Positions 1 to 13,100 of a stretch of DNA of 64,000 nt are shown here, in pieces; position 1 is the first letter of the stretch, and the number at the start of each line of letters is the position of its first letter. A model generated the notes under the pieces. The model saw only the letters and a list, made by a program, of their open reading frames with translations, was not told where the DNA came from and ran no database searches. The DNA lies in contig NC_037595.1 of assembly GCF_003073045.1 (NCBI RefSeq), positions 11,834,074 through 11,898,073 on the forward strand, read 5' to 3'. This DNA comes from Pomacea canaliculata (lineage: Eukaryota > Mollusca > Gastropoda > Architaenioglossa > Ampullariidae). Both the position numbers and the translations under genes were made by a program.

Positions 1-562
1 GTCGTCACATGCTAGCCGTGGGCAGAAAGGCTGAATGGCTGCTAAAAGGCTAGTTTCTGCCAACTAAAAGCGAGCCAGGGTGTTGAAAGCATGCCGCCTA
101 TCGCCGCTCACATCAGTTTTTGTAAAAGATCCATTCAACTCATTTATGCGGCACCCACTCGGTTCTTTAAACGCCGTTACAATGCAACAGGCGCAACGCA
201 AAACGTTTTTCAGCTTCTGTCTGTGGGGAAAAAAATCAATCACTAAATGAGCACAATTTACTGATGGCCATGCCGTGATATACATTAACCAGATTGTTTC
301 ATTTCCGACTGGCTGGCCCAGCGCCTTGAAGTGTTTTATGCGTTCAGTCCGCTATGTCTGAGTCTGCGAAATGTTAATATTAACAAACCAGTACACTTTC
401 TTCCGTGCTTTGTTTTGACATCGTTGAATACAAGCCGAATAATTCATGATTCTTTCGTCTGGGTTTCGTCTGCAAGCCATTGTGTTTGATATATCGTGTG
501 ACTAGGGCCAGTAAATACATTGTAAAACGACTTAAATTTGTTGTGAAAGTCACCTACGTTTA

Positions 563-637
563 TTTGTTTGTTTGTTTGGGTTATTTTTGTTTGTTTGTTT
601 GTTTGTTTTGTTTTGTTTTGTTGTGTTTGTTTTGTTC
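563..637. repeat. (TTTG)n microsatellite, interrupted
   Basis: A tetranucleotide run of TTTG/GTTT units, broken by a GGGTTATT interruption and grading into TTTTG pentamers. The same unit recurs at 2,310-2,336 and 17,942-17,963. Confidence 0.9.
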
Positions 638-2309
638 CCCCACAACTACCACCTTGATCGTTCCTAAGAGATAACGTTTACCATTGAGGGTGGCTACTGT
701 CGACAGGTGGTCAAGTGCTGGGAAGATTTAGCCGGAGGAAAATTTGTGACTATTGATATCAGTGCGTGCTTAGTTTCCTTCGTGTCATGTGTGGGTATGT
801 CTGTCTCTCACACACACGAAGAGAGAACGGAGTGCAGACAGACTAACGTGTAAAGAAATTTGACAGGTGGGCAGACTAAAATATCCAAACTATAATATAA
901 TATTATGGGTCATCGCACCCATTCCAAACGCATGACCCTGGAATTTGAACTTGAGGTGCGTCTCCTGACGCGGACATTCATGTGACTCCCGGAGATGCTG
1001 CTGTTGTGGCTTGGACACGGATCTCATACTTCACATTTATCGCCTGGGTTAGGAAACGCACCTCAAGTCAAGGGCCCGGCCTTCACCCAAAGGCCAGGTC
1101 AAGGCTTCACCAGCGGGCCGCCTCGACCGTGGTGTTTGCCTTGTTTTTATCGCCTAGACATTGCTCAGTTATCATTTTTCGCTCCATTTTGGGTTTGTAC
1201 GTCAACATATTTATTTTCAAGGTGCTAAACACGCCTTGGTCAGCTGCACGTGCCTGCCATGAGACCGACGCGTCACGGTGGTGGGAAAGAAAAACTGTAA
1301 CAGTTGCTATTTTTAATTATGAAGCCATAGTTCTTGAAGGTCACTAAATCAGTTTGTTTCGTTTTCTTTTAAAATCTTGATATAATTTACTCATGTTTTC
1401 CGCTTGAATTTTCTTTATATTCATCTTTTGGAGGAGGAGGTGGTGATGGTGGTAAGGTGGTTGTTGTTGTCGACGACGACGATGATGATGATTGTAAAGC
1501 CAATTTCTCCGTGTGGATGCGAGTCCAATGCGCTGCACACGAAAGACTACAAAAACAAAAGGACAGACGATCTACCAAGAACCATAAGCGTCGGCAAACG
1601 GATGACATTTTGACCAGCATGACCGAAGTGCATGGATGAAAATGAAGTGAAGCGAGTGAGCGGAAATAATAGCTATTTACCAAGACAGGGAGCCATCGGT
1701 GCGGCGGCAACGCGATCGAAGAGAGAAAGAGAAAGAGTGTATTGGAGAAAGGAAAGGGGAGATGAATAACCTAAAAATGTACTCAGTTTATAGGTAACTT
1801 AACAAGATAAATCCTGTCAACGGGTGGCAGCAACCTGTCCGCAGATTACCATACATCACCGGATTACCGGACTCGTTTCCTGTGACAGCCTGTTCTCTGA
1901 TGCATTTCATGTCACTTTCACTCCTTTCTTGACTGAACGCCAACTCGTGCCCACGTGATTAATGGGGTGAAAGTGCGCCTGTGATGTTGGGGATAGGAAT
2001 ATACGTGGCTTTGTGGAGAGAGAAAGAGTGTGTGCGGGATAGACAGACACATTAAGAGAGGCGCAGAGAGAGACTAGAAAAGGGGAGAGAAAAAAATTAT
2101 ATACACGTTTTCCACATATATTATCGTACATAAGCACATGCAAATAACTAGCATCACTTTCATACACATCAAGCATAAAAGCCGCAGAAATAAGTGTGCA
2201 CCACACAGCAGACTGCATCAGGACCATGCCTTGCACCTGCAGGGTGTTATCGCGAAAATGGTTGCCATCAAGAAAGAATGAAATCAATTTGATTTGCTCG
2301 CATGCTTCT

Positions 2310-2336
2310 TGTTTGTTTGTTTGTTTGTTTGTTTTT
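2310..2336. repeat. (GTTT)n microsatellite
   Basis: About six perfect GTTT units. Confidence 0.9.
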
Positions 2337-5300
2337 AAGTGATAAATCTGTCGAGGAAAATATGTACAACGGTGACGTAATATGACCGGCATACCTGGCA
2401 ATACTTGGGCAGGCTGCATTTCATACCTGTGGTAGCATTCCGCTGTTGTTTACAATGTTCCTTTCCAGGGCCATTGTACTGCCCGGGTGCTTCGCGTCAC
2501 TAGCATAAACAGAACGAGTTGGATTCTTTGTTCCATCTGTTCCAGAATACTGCCAAAGAGCTTTAATGAGTCGAATGGAGACAAGTAGGACCGAGTAAAT
2601 TGGCTTCCTCACCCCACCATAAAACTTTTAACTGTTTTGCTGATACAAAGATCAAAATAAGGTAAACAGAAATAAATTTTCAATACCCGTAGAATCAGGG
2701 GGCTGAGTAAAAGCATCACTATTTACAGATTGTAAAAACTTATGAAAAGTACATGAAGTGCACACAACAACAGGCACACACACACGCGCGTACATGTGCA
2801 CACAAGCGAGCATTGTGAGAGAGAGCAGCAGCAATAACTTACTCCTGCTTCGTGAATAGGCTCTGAAACATAAATACATTATCTATCGTTAAAAGCCTTT
2901 CGATCAATTGCACATAACTGAATAAAAAACCAATTAGTACACGGTACAAATCGATTGGTTCGAAGGAAGAACAGAGATATCCAAGAGTTAATAGCATTAG
3001 TCAGTCGTTTTCACGTGATCAGGGTCAACAAGACTGTGTGCATCTGTGATGGGGAAGCGAGCGAAGTAGACCTCGACAAAGCAGCAAGAGTCTGGGAAGC
3101 TACAGCGGGAAGAAGAATTCTAACGGATGAGGGGTTGGGGGATGAAAAATGTAGCAACACAGACTGGCATGTCTACAGGCAGAAACCGTACAGACATCCT
3201 CTAGCCTGCAGCAAGAAGAGGAACCAGCCAAGGTAATTAAATGTATGGCGGAAACCGATAATTTGATCCTAATTTGGTCAGCAGTGCAGTGACTGATCGT
3301 GAACTGGAACACAAATATCTCTTGCTTCGAAGTTCCTCGACCTGATTAGTCGACAAAACAGTTTGATGATGAGTCAGTGTGCTCGATAAAATTTTATCTT
3401 ACTTGAACAAAACAGACAGGATTTAGCACGATGGGAAAGATAGCCAGGCGTCTGCAACACATTCAGTACCACAAACTATGCGAACACAAGGAAATAACAA
3501 TTAATGATAAGATGATGGGAAATACCGTGAGGATGGACTCAGCTGTCTTGCGTAATCAGCAAATTATTGAAAAAGCATCCTGCATCATTATTCTTCTTAC
3601 TAATCATGAACTGGCACTTGAGTTCTCCATCTTACATTCTGGCCACAGATAGGTGATGCCAGTAAGTAGAATTCATCGCCATTCAAACAATTCCTTCGTT
3701 CCACGATCCATGCACTCAATTTAAAATCACTGACAGCGGTGATCATGTCGACCTAATTGTTCCAACTGTTTTTTGGTGTTCTTTTTTCCATTCTTGTTCT
3801 TATTCTTCTTGTTTTTCTTAAAAAAAATTTTCTTGATGTTTTCCTCCTTGCTCTTCTACTCCAATGTATTCAGCTATATATTTCAAGCGGAAATTGCTGC
3901 GATTGCCCTAAAAAATCAATAAAGCTGTATTTTATTGCTTATAAGATTTAATATCTCGTAACTCGACAAAAAGCGAACAAGGTATGAAATGATAAGCTGC
4001 ACAAAACTGCCCGTAAATGCGAATGGGACTTAACCCGGATTACTTCGATGGAAAGGTAATGAAAATTCGACCTGTCTGTAAAAACCAGCTTGAACAAAAG
4101 CAGGAACTCATGCTTGAAGTATGAGGAGCTGCGGGTGTGCGGCCCGAAAGACCCAACACGTGCTGAACAGAAGGTAGATGGTTCTAACCTGGCGCACCGC
4201 CGGAGAAAAAACAATCCCGGTCTGTTCTGAGCTCCTACAGGCACCTATTGCACAAGCATTTCTTTTACCTCTGCTGCATCCCAGCCCAGGTATGAAAACA
4301 ATATACAGCGCAATATAGTTGTCGTTTTGGTCAAAGTTTAACAGTGTCAAGCCCTATTTTATTTATTTTTGGAAACAGCCGGGAATCTCCTCAAAGATTT
4401 CTTTATTGCTGGTTTGTTGCTTGTCTTTCCTTTATGCTGATATGCGGATCGTTTTATGTTCATGGAGTGGACAATGTGCAGATTCAACTGGAGTGGTAGT
4501 TCATCTGCCTGTTGTGTTTGTAATTTGTTTGTCACTCCCACCCAAGCATAGGACAAGTTTAGGCGACAATGGCTGATAGACGTGAGAGGAAACAGTTGAC
4601 GTTGTTGTTTGGAGCAACGTTATCGTGTTAAACCGCAGACACCCGGTGTGGTTCACGTTTTTACGTTTGGCACATGCCAGTTAGGTGCTGCGATGTTGTC
4701 ACTATTGAAATTAAATGACTAGCTTTCACGTGACTGTGAACGCCAGCGCGAGGTGAGCGCGTGACTACAGAGCTGTGTGACGTGAGTGTCGCGTTGCGGT
4801 TTGTATCCAGTCTGCTTTACGGATATCTGATGGACTTGTTAGCGGATAAAGGATATGAAAGATACTGTTCCTGTTTACCTAAAGCACATGACATGCGCTT
4901 GCATTGTATAGTGCATTTTTGTATTGTGCTGTATTATTATTACCACTCGTTTCTACATCACGAGAACGGAACCTAAACGTGATGACGAGGCAAAATAAAC
5001 CACCATCTCTTAAAACACCTCAAAGCAGTGTGGATCTTGGCTATCGTCTTTTCTGAAAGGATCCGATAACTTATCAGTTAATATTTTAAGAAGCTGAAGT
5101 TCAGATATTCATAAAACCCCGCTATAAAGTTTTAGCCACGAAACATTTTGCTATGTCAAAGGTGGAACATTTTCTTCAGGGAACTGGCCTCCTAGGTGAC
5201 AGTTATGATGTAACTCTTATCTTACCACCCACGTTAACATAATCCTGCAGGGGGTCGTTACGTAGATCAGTCAATGTTAATGTTGTTAACTCCCGTTAAA

Positions 5301-6233
5301 CCACCATCCACCCCACAGAAACAAAGCGCTTGCTCTGGATACCGCACCGTGATTGAGGCAACGGCTAACTTCACTATCTCCCCTTTGTGCCGACAGACAA
5401 ATCAATCTCTCTTTCGTACGTACACACACGCTCAGGTCTTACACACAATAGAAAGACGGAGAGTAAATGATTTTCTATTGTCCTCATTATGCTGACACAG
5501 CCAATACACGGAAGTACTTGGCAGATTAGGCGCATGCGTAGTGTGCAACGTTCGAGCTGCACTTTTTCCCCTCTGGGTCACGGCATCCTGGACATGCGCC
5601 AGGCCCACGGTGAGTTCATGACTAAACATTTTCGGAATTCCTCCCTCTATAAAATGCTGTGTCCGCGTTTGTTTGGGCGCCAAGAATAAGGACAGGTCTG
5701 AAGCACATGTCTTCACGCAGTGGCTAGCAATCCACGAGGACGGCTAATTCAGCCATGCGGAAATTTCAGCCATGCGGCAACAGCACCTTCCAAAGATTAT
5801 TTCAACCTTGTGTTCCTGCTTTCTACCACTATGCATATTTTATTCTCGCTTGAACACTACTTATATTATGATATTTTTGAGCACTCGGACTTGATGCGAC
5901 AGTTAAATAATTATGGCTAGAAGAGTAGATATACAGGTGAGAGACGTCTCGAGAACAGTCAAACGTAGCACGTCCTTCACCATTTATCGTTGGTTTTATC
6001 GTTTTATGAGGACAAGCAGACGCACTAAAACGGTATTAATATTCATTTTATTTTTTCACCTTGCTGTTCGGTTGTGGAGATGTCTGTACCAAACAAGTTA
6101 AGATTTTATAGCTGCATCCTTAATTCATAAAACTGAAAGTACTCTTTGAAAAGGTAAGTAGTATACAAAACTATAATGATCAGGACTGAGTCAAAAATAA
6201 CAGAAAAGTGGGTGTTTGACCTGCCATGATTTT

Positions 6234-6291
6234 GGTCACATGACCACAAGAGGAAGTAAGGCACTTGAGGTCGAAGACTAGGACTAGTAAG
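6234..6291 (+). promoter_or_regulatory. Candidate promoter with E-box, ETS and YY1-type words
   Basis: The palindrome GGTCACATGACC (6,234-6,245, an M-box/CLEAR-like E-box) is followed at once by an ETS-like AGAGGAAGTAAG. About 45 bases further on, AAGATGGCGGGA fits a YY1 site overlapping a start codon. A full CRE, TGACGTCA, lies at 6,366-6,373. This cluster is typical of an initiator-type metazoan promoter, but there is no transcript evidence. Confidence 0.35.
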
Positions 6292-6357
6292 ATGGCGGGA
6301 GACACGTTTATAACTTATCTGAAGAGCTTCCTGGGTGAACATCTCGAGCATCGACCG
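6292..6357 (+). CDS. Candidate first coding exon of an unrecognised gene
   Basis: An ATG in strong context (aag before it, G after it) opens 22 codons, reading MAGDTFITYLKSFLGEHLEH and then Arg-Pro. It ends exactly at a plausible donor, ccg|gtaaag, in phase 0. The peptide looks like an amphipathic helix and carries no domain I know. The promoter-like words just upstream and the CRE just downstream support a real first exon. I could not find the next exon: gene 1, starting at 9,731, has its own promoter and no phase-matched acceptor. It may be a chance coincidence. Confidence 0.3.
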
Positions 6358-9319
6358 GTAAAGTGTGACGTCACAAGGGGGGTTTTCGTTTTGCACACGA
6401 TGTTTTCACATGTCTGACAGGAAGAGCGTGAGACCAACGGATTTTATGAACGAAAATCTTTGTTTATACGTTAACGCCAGTCCATCATGGTGTGTGTGTG
6501 CGCACGGTGCCTTTGATTCCCTCGTTGTTGTTGGAAAAAATGTCAAACAAACACACATGGTTAATCGCAACACAAATCCTAACTCTGAGGTTAACGTACA
6601 GACGTGTAATGTAGAATACAAGTTCGTGGGTTAAAGCGAAGGAAGGCAGGGAAATAAATAGCGACTGTTGGTGTGTGTGTAGAAGGACTACGGTACGTCT
6701 GGCGAGGCAGGTGCGGAGCTTTGTTTGCGCCCGAGTTCGTTCATTCTGCCCTTCTTCAGAGAGCGGTTACTCACTTTCCGACTCGTCAATGGCCTATGAT
6801 CTATGTGACACTCAGCAACGTTCGATCGATTGGGAGGTTACTTAATGATGCGCATGCGTACTTCCACCATGTCGCAGCTTGCGTAACCGCTTTTGTCTGC
6901 TGCTGCATCCAGTATGTGGATGACGAAAATTCAATTTGTAGAGTTAGTACTATACTAAGAGTAATGTTAATGTTTCGAATGCCATTTATTATGGCTGCTA
7001 ATTAGTAGAACACAAAGTTTATCGTTGCAACATATACTGTTGTTCTGAACAAAAATTATCATCCTTTTGCTTATCCCCCAAACTTCATGTAGATGGCATT
7101 GTGACATGGCATAGATTTGGTTAACAGAAGAGACACAAATAATAAGCTTTACTTTTCTGACTGTCTCTTCTAAACAGAATCACAATATACATATTAATTC
7201 GACCCGATTTGCAATTTTTGTTCAGAGTAAATGTTTATGAAAAAATAAAATCGTAAGCGTCCTTGGTTGAAAACAGGTCGTAATACCAGATTTATACATA
7301 TATGCAAGAAAATATCGCAGACTAAGCTGCGCGTGTATTGCCTGGACGAGCAGATATTATTTATCGTCAGTTAGGTCGATCTCGTCCTCCCATGTTTAAT
7401 TTTCAAAGGAAAGCTGAATAATTCACCAAGGACGTTTATAAGACATTTAATTTAAAGAGTTTTTATCACTATCGATGTTACACATTCGATCCTTGTCATT
7501 AACCATTATTTATAAGATATCAGACCTTAAAAGAACTGCTAGAGCTGGATGCTTGACTATGGGAGGCGATGTTGCCTGGCGCCCAGCGAGTGCTGCAGGC
7601 AGTTCATGGGAGGCAACTGCTCTTGTCTTAGCAATGCGCACATAAAACTGTTTTACACCTTTGAGTCTCTATGGACGTTCTTATCTATAGCGCATAAAAA
7701 AATGGAAGAAACAAATCTAGGCGATAAATAATTGACAACAGAAAAAAACAGTAAAAGAAATGAGTTGATAAGAAGGAACTAGCCGCATGTGGTCTCAAGT
7801 CATTAAACTCTTTAGAAGAGAATAAACCTCAACACATAAAATATGCAGTAGCTGATTTTTTTTTATGGATGGGTGTGTGTTCATTTGCCTGTCAGTCTGT
7901 CTAGAAGATGACCTGTCTTTTCAACTACAACCAAGTGTTGGGGAAAATGAAAGAAGGAGGAGAGTCCCTAGACACGGAAATACACCAAGGGTGGGGATGG
8001 GTGGAGTGAGGAAGAAGCTTGCTGTGCCATAAATCTTACCACGCTGGTAAGACATGAAGCTGTTAATAACAAGGTGAAAGTAGCCCGAGGACAACAATTA
8101 AGATCTTTCCATCTGCCAGACATACAGGGCGGTGGGTGACAGCAAGACAGTGACGCAGTTTGCGGCAAGCAGCTTTGATCTTTGACACGGTCCTGGTTAC
8201 CAAGTAAATACAGACATAAGCCAGGTGGGGTCGGTTTGTGTCTAATGTTCTCCGGTGTATGAACTGCGCAGAGCCTTTCACTCTTTCTATAGCTACAATG
8301 TCTATAAAGAAAGGTGGTGTTGGTCGTCTGGAATGAAGTGGAACAGAAAGAGATTTTATAATAGGCGACATACACACATAAACACACCCACAATGCGTTA
8401 TTAATAATAATCTTTACACTCCTCCTCGCCCCTAGCCGAAATTTGAAGCTTCTTCATCGTTGTATATGTTTCTGCAGACCATATGACCTTGTCGAAAGTC
8501 CGAGTTATATAGCTGATTAATGAATGTATAATTACTATATATTTACTACAACAGGCTTAGCAGACTAACAAGTAATTCCAGCGATACAAGCCTCATGAAT
8601 AAAAACAAAATGGGAGAATACATTTTGTAGGACATAATTTTTTTCGGTTTCAAATTTATTTATAACTTCTCTATACAAGGGTAAGCGGCTTAACTGGTCT
8701 GGTTCAGCTGTTTGAGCCAGCACGACACCTTTCTGGGTGGTGGAACCTCAGGTAGCCAGAGGAAGAATTAACTGGCCTCCGAATGTGATCGAGTGTACTG
8801 CATAAAGCCGTCCCGTGTAAGCTGTACTATAGTCTGGGGACGAATGAACAAACATACAAATAGAAAGACTAATTGATTACAAAACTGCAGCAAATCAGAT
8901 TAACCGCGACTTGCGGAAGTAATAATCTGACAGTGTTGTTAGATAAAGGCTTACACCCCGGATTTCTAGTGATAGAAATTTTAAGCTCATCCTGATAGTG
9001 AAGTGTAATTATCAAATGCGATACTTTTCGTGTATTGACCTCAGACTTGAAACATTTGTTCTTAGATATAAGCAGCGAATGATTCTGGGTGGATAACAGT
9101 CGTCCAGCAAAACACCCTGACCTTTAATTTATACAATTCTCATGGCTGGTTATAAACTTTTAACAGCGAAAGTCAATAATTTGGAAGCACACAGCCGCTC
9201 ATTTTTCGCTGGAATACTTTCATCGGTTTTTCAATGATTTTCAATGATTTTGCATGCGGTGTATGTAATTACTAATTAGTCTGTCCAGACGTCAAGAAAA
9301 ATAATGATCACCTCTTTAA
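6358..9319. other. Non-coding stretch
   Basis: AT-rich spacer without a convincing exon. An NRF1-type word TGCGCATGCGTA sits at 6,849-6,860, beside an inverted CCAAT (ATTGG) about 25 bases upstream, and could mark a second weak promoter. A direct repeat of TTTTCAATGA occurs near 9,230. Confidence 0.5.
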
Positions 9320-9730
9320 CCACTTTGCGCATGCGTGTCACAACGCGTTGCGCGCGAGCGGCAAAAAGCGAAAAGCTTGCCACCGCGTGGCAGACCGGGC
9401 ACGCCGTGTTCACGTGAAGGAAAGTACCGGCCAATCAGATTTCAAGGTCGGGACAGGTTACAGCCCATTGGCTGGGGACGTGAGAATAAAGCAACGTTGC
9501 AGGCAAACAAGAATCAGTTGAACCGCCGCACGCTAGCGTTACGAGGTCAGATACACGCTATCAAAACTACAGTGTAAACATATTTGCTCTAGTAACCCTA
9601 TCTATCTTAACGTACTGACATACTTTGCCGGTTGTCTTTGTACCGTAATTATTCTCGTAAGACACCCAGTCGTTCCCCCGAAAAGATCGTAAGACAAAGC
9701 TTTTTGCAAATTTTCCGAACACCCCAAATT
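9320..9730 (+). promoter_or_regulatory. CpG-rich promoter and 5' UTR of the 9.7 kb gene
   Basis: The base composition turns sharply CpG-rich. TGCGCATGCG (9,326-9,335) matches an NRF1 core. CCAAT (9,431-9,435) and its inverse ATTGG (9,467-9,471) lie about 35 bases apart, a classic NF-Y pair. No TATA box is obvious. The first in-frame ATG follows at 9,731, so transcription probably starts near 9,500-9,620. The location directly before a well-supported coding exon is the main support. Confidence 0.6.
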
Positions 9731-10106
9731 ATGTCAATGGAACCCCTCAGCCTCAACAGCAGCTTCGGCAGCCTGGTTGACGAAACCTTCTTTGGGCCGA
9801 TGGACGATGAGGACACCTTGCTGCGACGACTGTCGCCGTATGCTACTCTGCGACCGGGGGACCTCACTTCCTTGCTGGGGATCCAGCTGCATTCTCCTGA
9901 TGCCAACCGACACAAACCCATCACCGGTTTTTTCGCTGACGCCATCGTCGAAGCTAGCGAAGGCAGCACCAGCAGCGGCAGCGACGACGAAGCCGAGCAA
10001 AAGTCATCGGACGAGGAGGCAGTCGTTGTGCGAGGACAGGACATCGGAGACCTGCCGGCAGAGTATGTGGTCCGAGGTTTGCGTCCCCAGGAAATGCCAG
10101 TGATCG
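9731..10106 (+). CDS. Exon 1 of the unrecognised gene
   Basis: It encodes the disordered, acidic N-terminal part beginning MSMEPLSLNSSFGSLVDETF. It ends one base into a Gly codon at the strong donor atcg|gtaagc, and the next exon completes that codon with gt. Confidence 0.8.
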
Positions 10107-13100
10107 GTAAGCATCTGATTGTCGCTTTTGTCTCTTCGCCGTATTTTGGCATAAATTATGTATGCACCCGGCTTGAAACCATCTGGACTCGCAGACTGAC
10201 ACAGCTAAAAGAATTCGTGGGTAATTTTTCAAATGCAAAATTTCGATTAATAAATAGGATATGTTGGATGTATGATTTTTTTTTTCTCTGATGAAAATAT
10301 AAATATATTAAAACAGTTTTAGACAACGACCATCTTTTTAAAAAAAAATTTGTTTTATTACAAACATTTAATGCTTCACCGAATGGTTTTGTTTTAAAAG
10401 GAAATTATCTGCTTTTTTTTAAGGAGTTGGTGGGGAGGGCTGTGTATGGGAGAGCTTTGTAGAACTTAAACGGTAAACAGCCCTAGAATGTTCGCGTGTT
10501 CACAAATAAAGCAGGTCGTGTTGACCCAGTAACATACACAATGGCAGTGGATATTTCCTATTCGATCCCTTCATTGAGCTTCATTGTCGTAAAAGCTGCA
10601 AATAATCGCCTGCAGTTTACGGTAAGGTAAAGAATCGAACAGTCTAGAACAAGATTTTGATTGGCTGCACACAAAGAATGGAATAGTCTAGAACACGATT
10701 TTGATTGGCTGCACATTCCTGCTGTGATCGCTGCGTCGCGAGCCGTTCTATTTATGGCACCTAAGCGAGTCCGGGTGTTTTCCCGCCTTGTGCATTGTAG
10801 GTTCACTTGTTAAATTATTGTGAACATTGGTAGCACAGGGAAGTAGGTTTAGCATACAGCCGAGAGATGAGTAAAAAAAGACGGAAATTGAAAAAAAAAA
10901 TTATAGGAACTTTTCCTGGCGGAGATTTGAATGTTTGAAGTTATTATTTCAAAATGTTATTTGCGTGCTATCAATAAATGCGGGTGCATGGCAACGGCTG
11001 TGTGTGCGTGTGTTTTTTTTACTATATGCGCGGGAATGTATGAGCATGATGCTTGATGACATGCCATTATTGTAATGTGGTATTTTCCTTCCAGAAAGAA
11101 GGTTTGATTTATTTGTACGAACCTGATGTATTGAAAATGATTGTGTTGAGCTTTGATAACTCTAGGAATATTAACATTACTATTTATAGCATTTAACACA
11201 CAATTATGCTTCTGTATTTTATAGACAGGAAGAAAACATTCTTACCTCCGCCAGAGGTGTTAATAGTAGGTCCTACTCCTCCCCTTTCCCAAGAATTTTC
11301 CATGTCCTTCATTTCTGGATTATAAATAGTATTGTCAATTTTGGAAAAAAACATTTTTTTTTGGAGGGGAAGGGCAGGGAAGACAGGTTTGTTGCTCAGT
11401 CGTTGGGTTGGTCATGGTATGTATGCTCGCATCTACATGCACGTGTATGCGCGTGATGTTTTTGCCATGTTTCTTGCTGAAGTCTTCTTTTTCAGACTCT
11501 TCTTGGGCTTCAAGTCCAAGTTAAAGCTATCTGTTCGTGTTGTTGCGGCCAGATTAGTGTGCGGACAGTAAGGGTTTCTTAGTGGCTTACACTTTTGTGT
11601 GCCACCTCACATTACTATCTCTCTGTAGAAAAAAACTCTGCTGGTTTTTTTTTTAAGTAAAGGCACAGTTTTTTGTTGTTGTTTTTTAAAAAAAAGAACA
11701 GTAGGTCTTTGTTGTCATGCCATTTAGAATAAAAATTCACTCGTGTCAGTCATTTCCAAAGCCCTAGTTTGTTTTCTGAAAAAATTGTTGAAGACGATTT
11801 GTGTGCGAAATTTTTATACAGTGTAGAAACGTATAATGCCTTATTATGTGGTCCAGATAATTAACTACATTACTAGTACAAAGATTTTTATTTTATTTAT
11901 TTATTTATTTTTGAAGACCACAACGGCGGGGGATACCCCAGCCAAAGTTTCTTTTTTGGAATTTTTATTTCGGAATTCGTGATTTTGTTCCTCATTTGTG
12001 GAGGGTGAAATCAACTTTCGTGTTAGACCTCCATAGCCTATCACGAAATAGAAAGTGCAGAACAAGTACCTTCTAGTTTTTACTCCTAACAATTTACATA
12101 TAAAGTAATAATTTCAACGGACCGCAAAATAAGGATCAAATTACTTGCAACCTTTTGTTGTTATTCAGCGAGAATTTTTATAATAAATTTTAATGCATTT
12201 CTAGGTATTAAAAGAAAGTAAAAGAAATGTAGCCTGGCAGTTAGAAAAGCAAAGCGTTGTAGTCTGAGTTTGTATCTACGTGCTGATCGTGCAGAGGGAA
12301 GGTATTAAAGGATATATTGTCTGTTTTCAACAGGTGTGTACATTGACCCACGAATCATGCCTGGCTTCCGTTACCGGGTGCGGCGGCTGAGAAGCGACAA
12401 GTACCTCTTTGACGGGCAGGCGCTGGTCCTGCAGTCCATCGGCCTGGGCTTCGCCAAGCGCATCACCTTCGAGGGAAACTCCTACAATTTCAACGACAAT
12501 TACTTCTGGTCCGACAGCGACCCCAACGGTTTTGCCTTTGCTTTGGAGGCTGTCAGACCCGGGGACCAGCTGTCCATCATTGACGGCAACGGGTCGCTCG
12601 TTGGCGAGGTCAAAGTAGAATCTGTGCCCTTCTTGCAGGAAGAGCTCAGTAGCAAGGTGAGACCGCTGCTTACAATCCATGTTCCTTTATTATCGAAGGC
12701 ATACATGAATTAAATGCTAATTAGTAGCAGAAATGTGTGCCACAACATCCTTACTTTTCTGCCAACGTGACAATAAATTAAACTGTACATAACTCTTCGT
12801 GTAAAAGCCTAAAATAGTTTATTTATTGTTGTGATGTATTATTTTAGTTGCTATTTTGCTTTATTTAAAATATCTACTTTTTGTGGATTGGGTTTCACAG
12901 AAAGATGCCATGTTTGTAGTAATGTCAACCTCCACACTCTCGAATGTGCAGGTTGTGAATGGTGACGTCATCAAGCTCGTTCACGTGACTTTGAAGTGCA
13001 GCGTGACGTACTACCAGCGTCATCACGGCACGGTCAACCTGATGGTGCAAGACGTGGAGACGTTGAGCGGAGTGGCGCAAGTCATCAAGCGGAAGGGCAC

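Larger units (their letters stand above)
1..6233. other. Non-coding stretch, no supported gene
   Basis: All open frames here are short, lack good start contexts or begin at GTG/TTG, and none resembles a known protein. The stretch holds (TTTG)n tracts, a short purine-rich run near 1,720 and AT-rich spacer. A small ATG frame at 4,569 with an E-box (TTCACGTGAC) near 4,726, and an NRF1-like GGCGCATGCGTA at 5,529-5,540, are the only regulatory-looking words. I see no exon that can be tied to them. Confidence 0.6.

Noticed and set aside
1907..2419. 170-codon reverse frame
   Set aside because: It runs through a (GTTT)n tract and has no recognisable motif.
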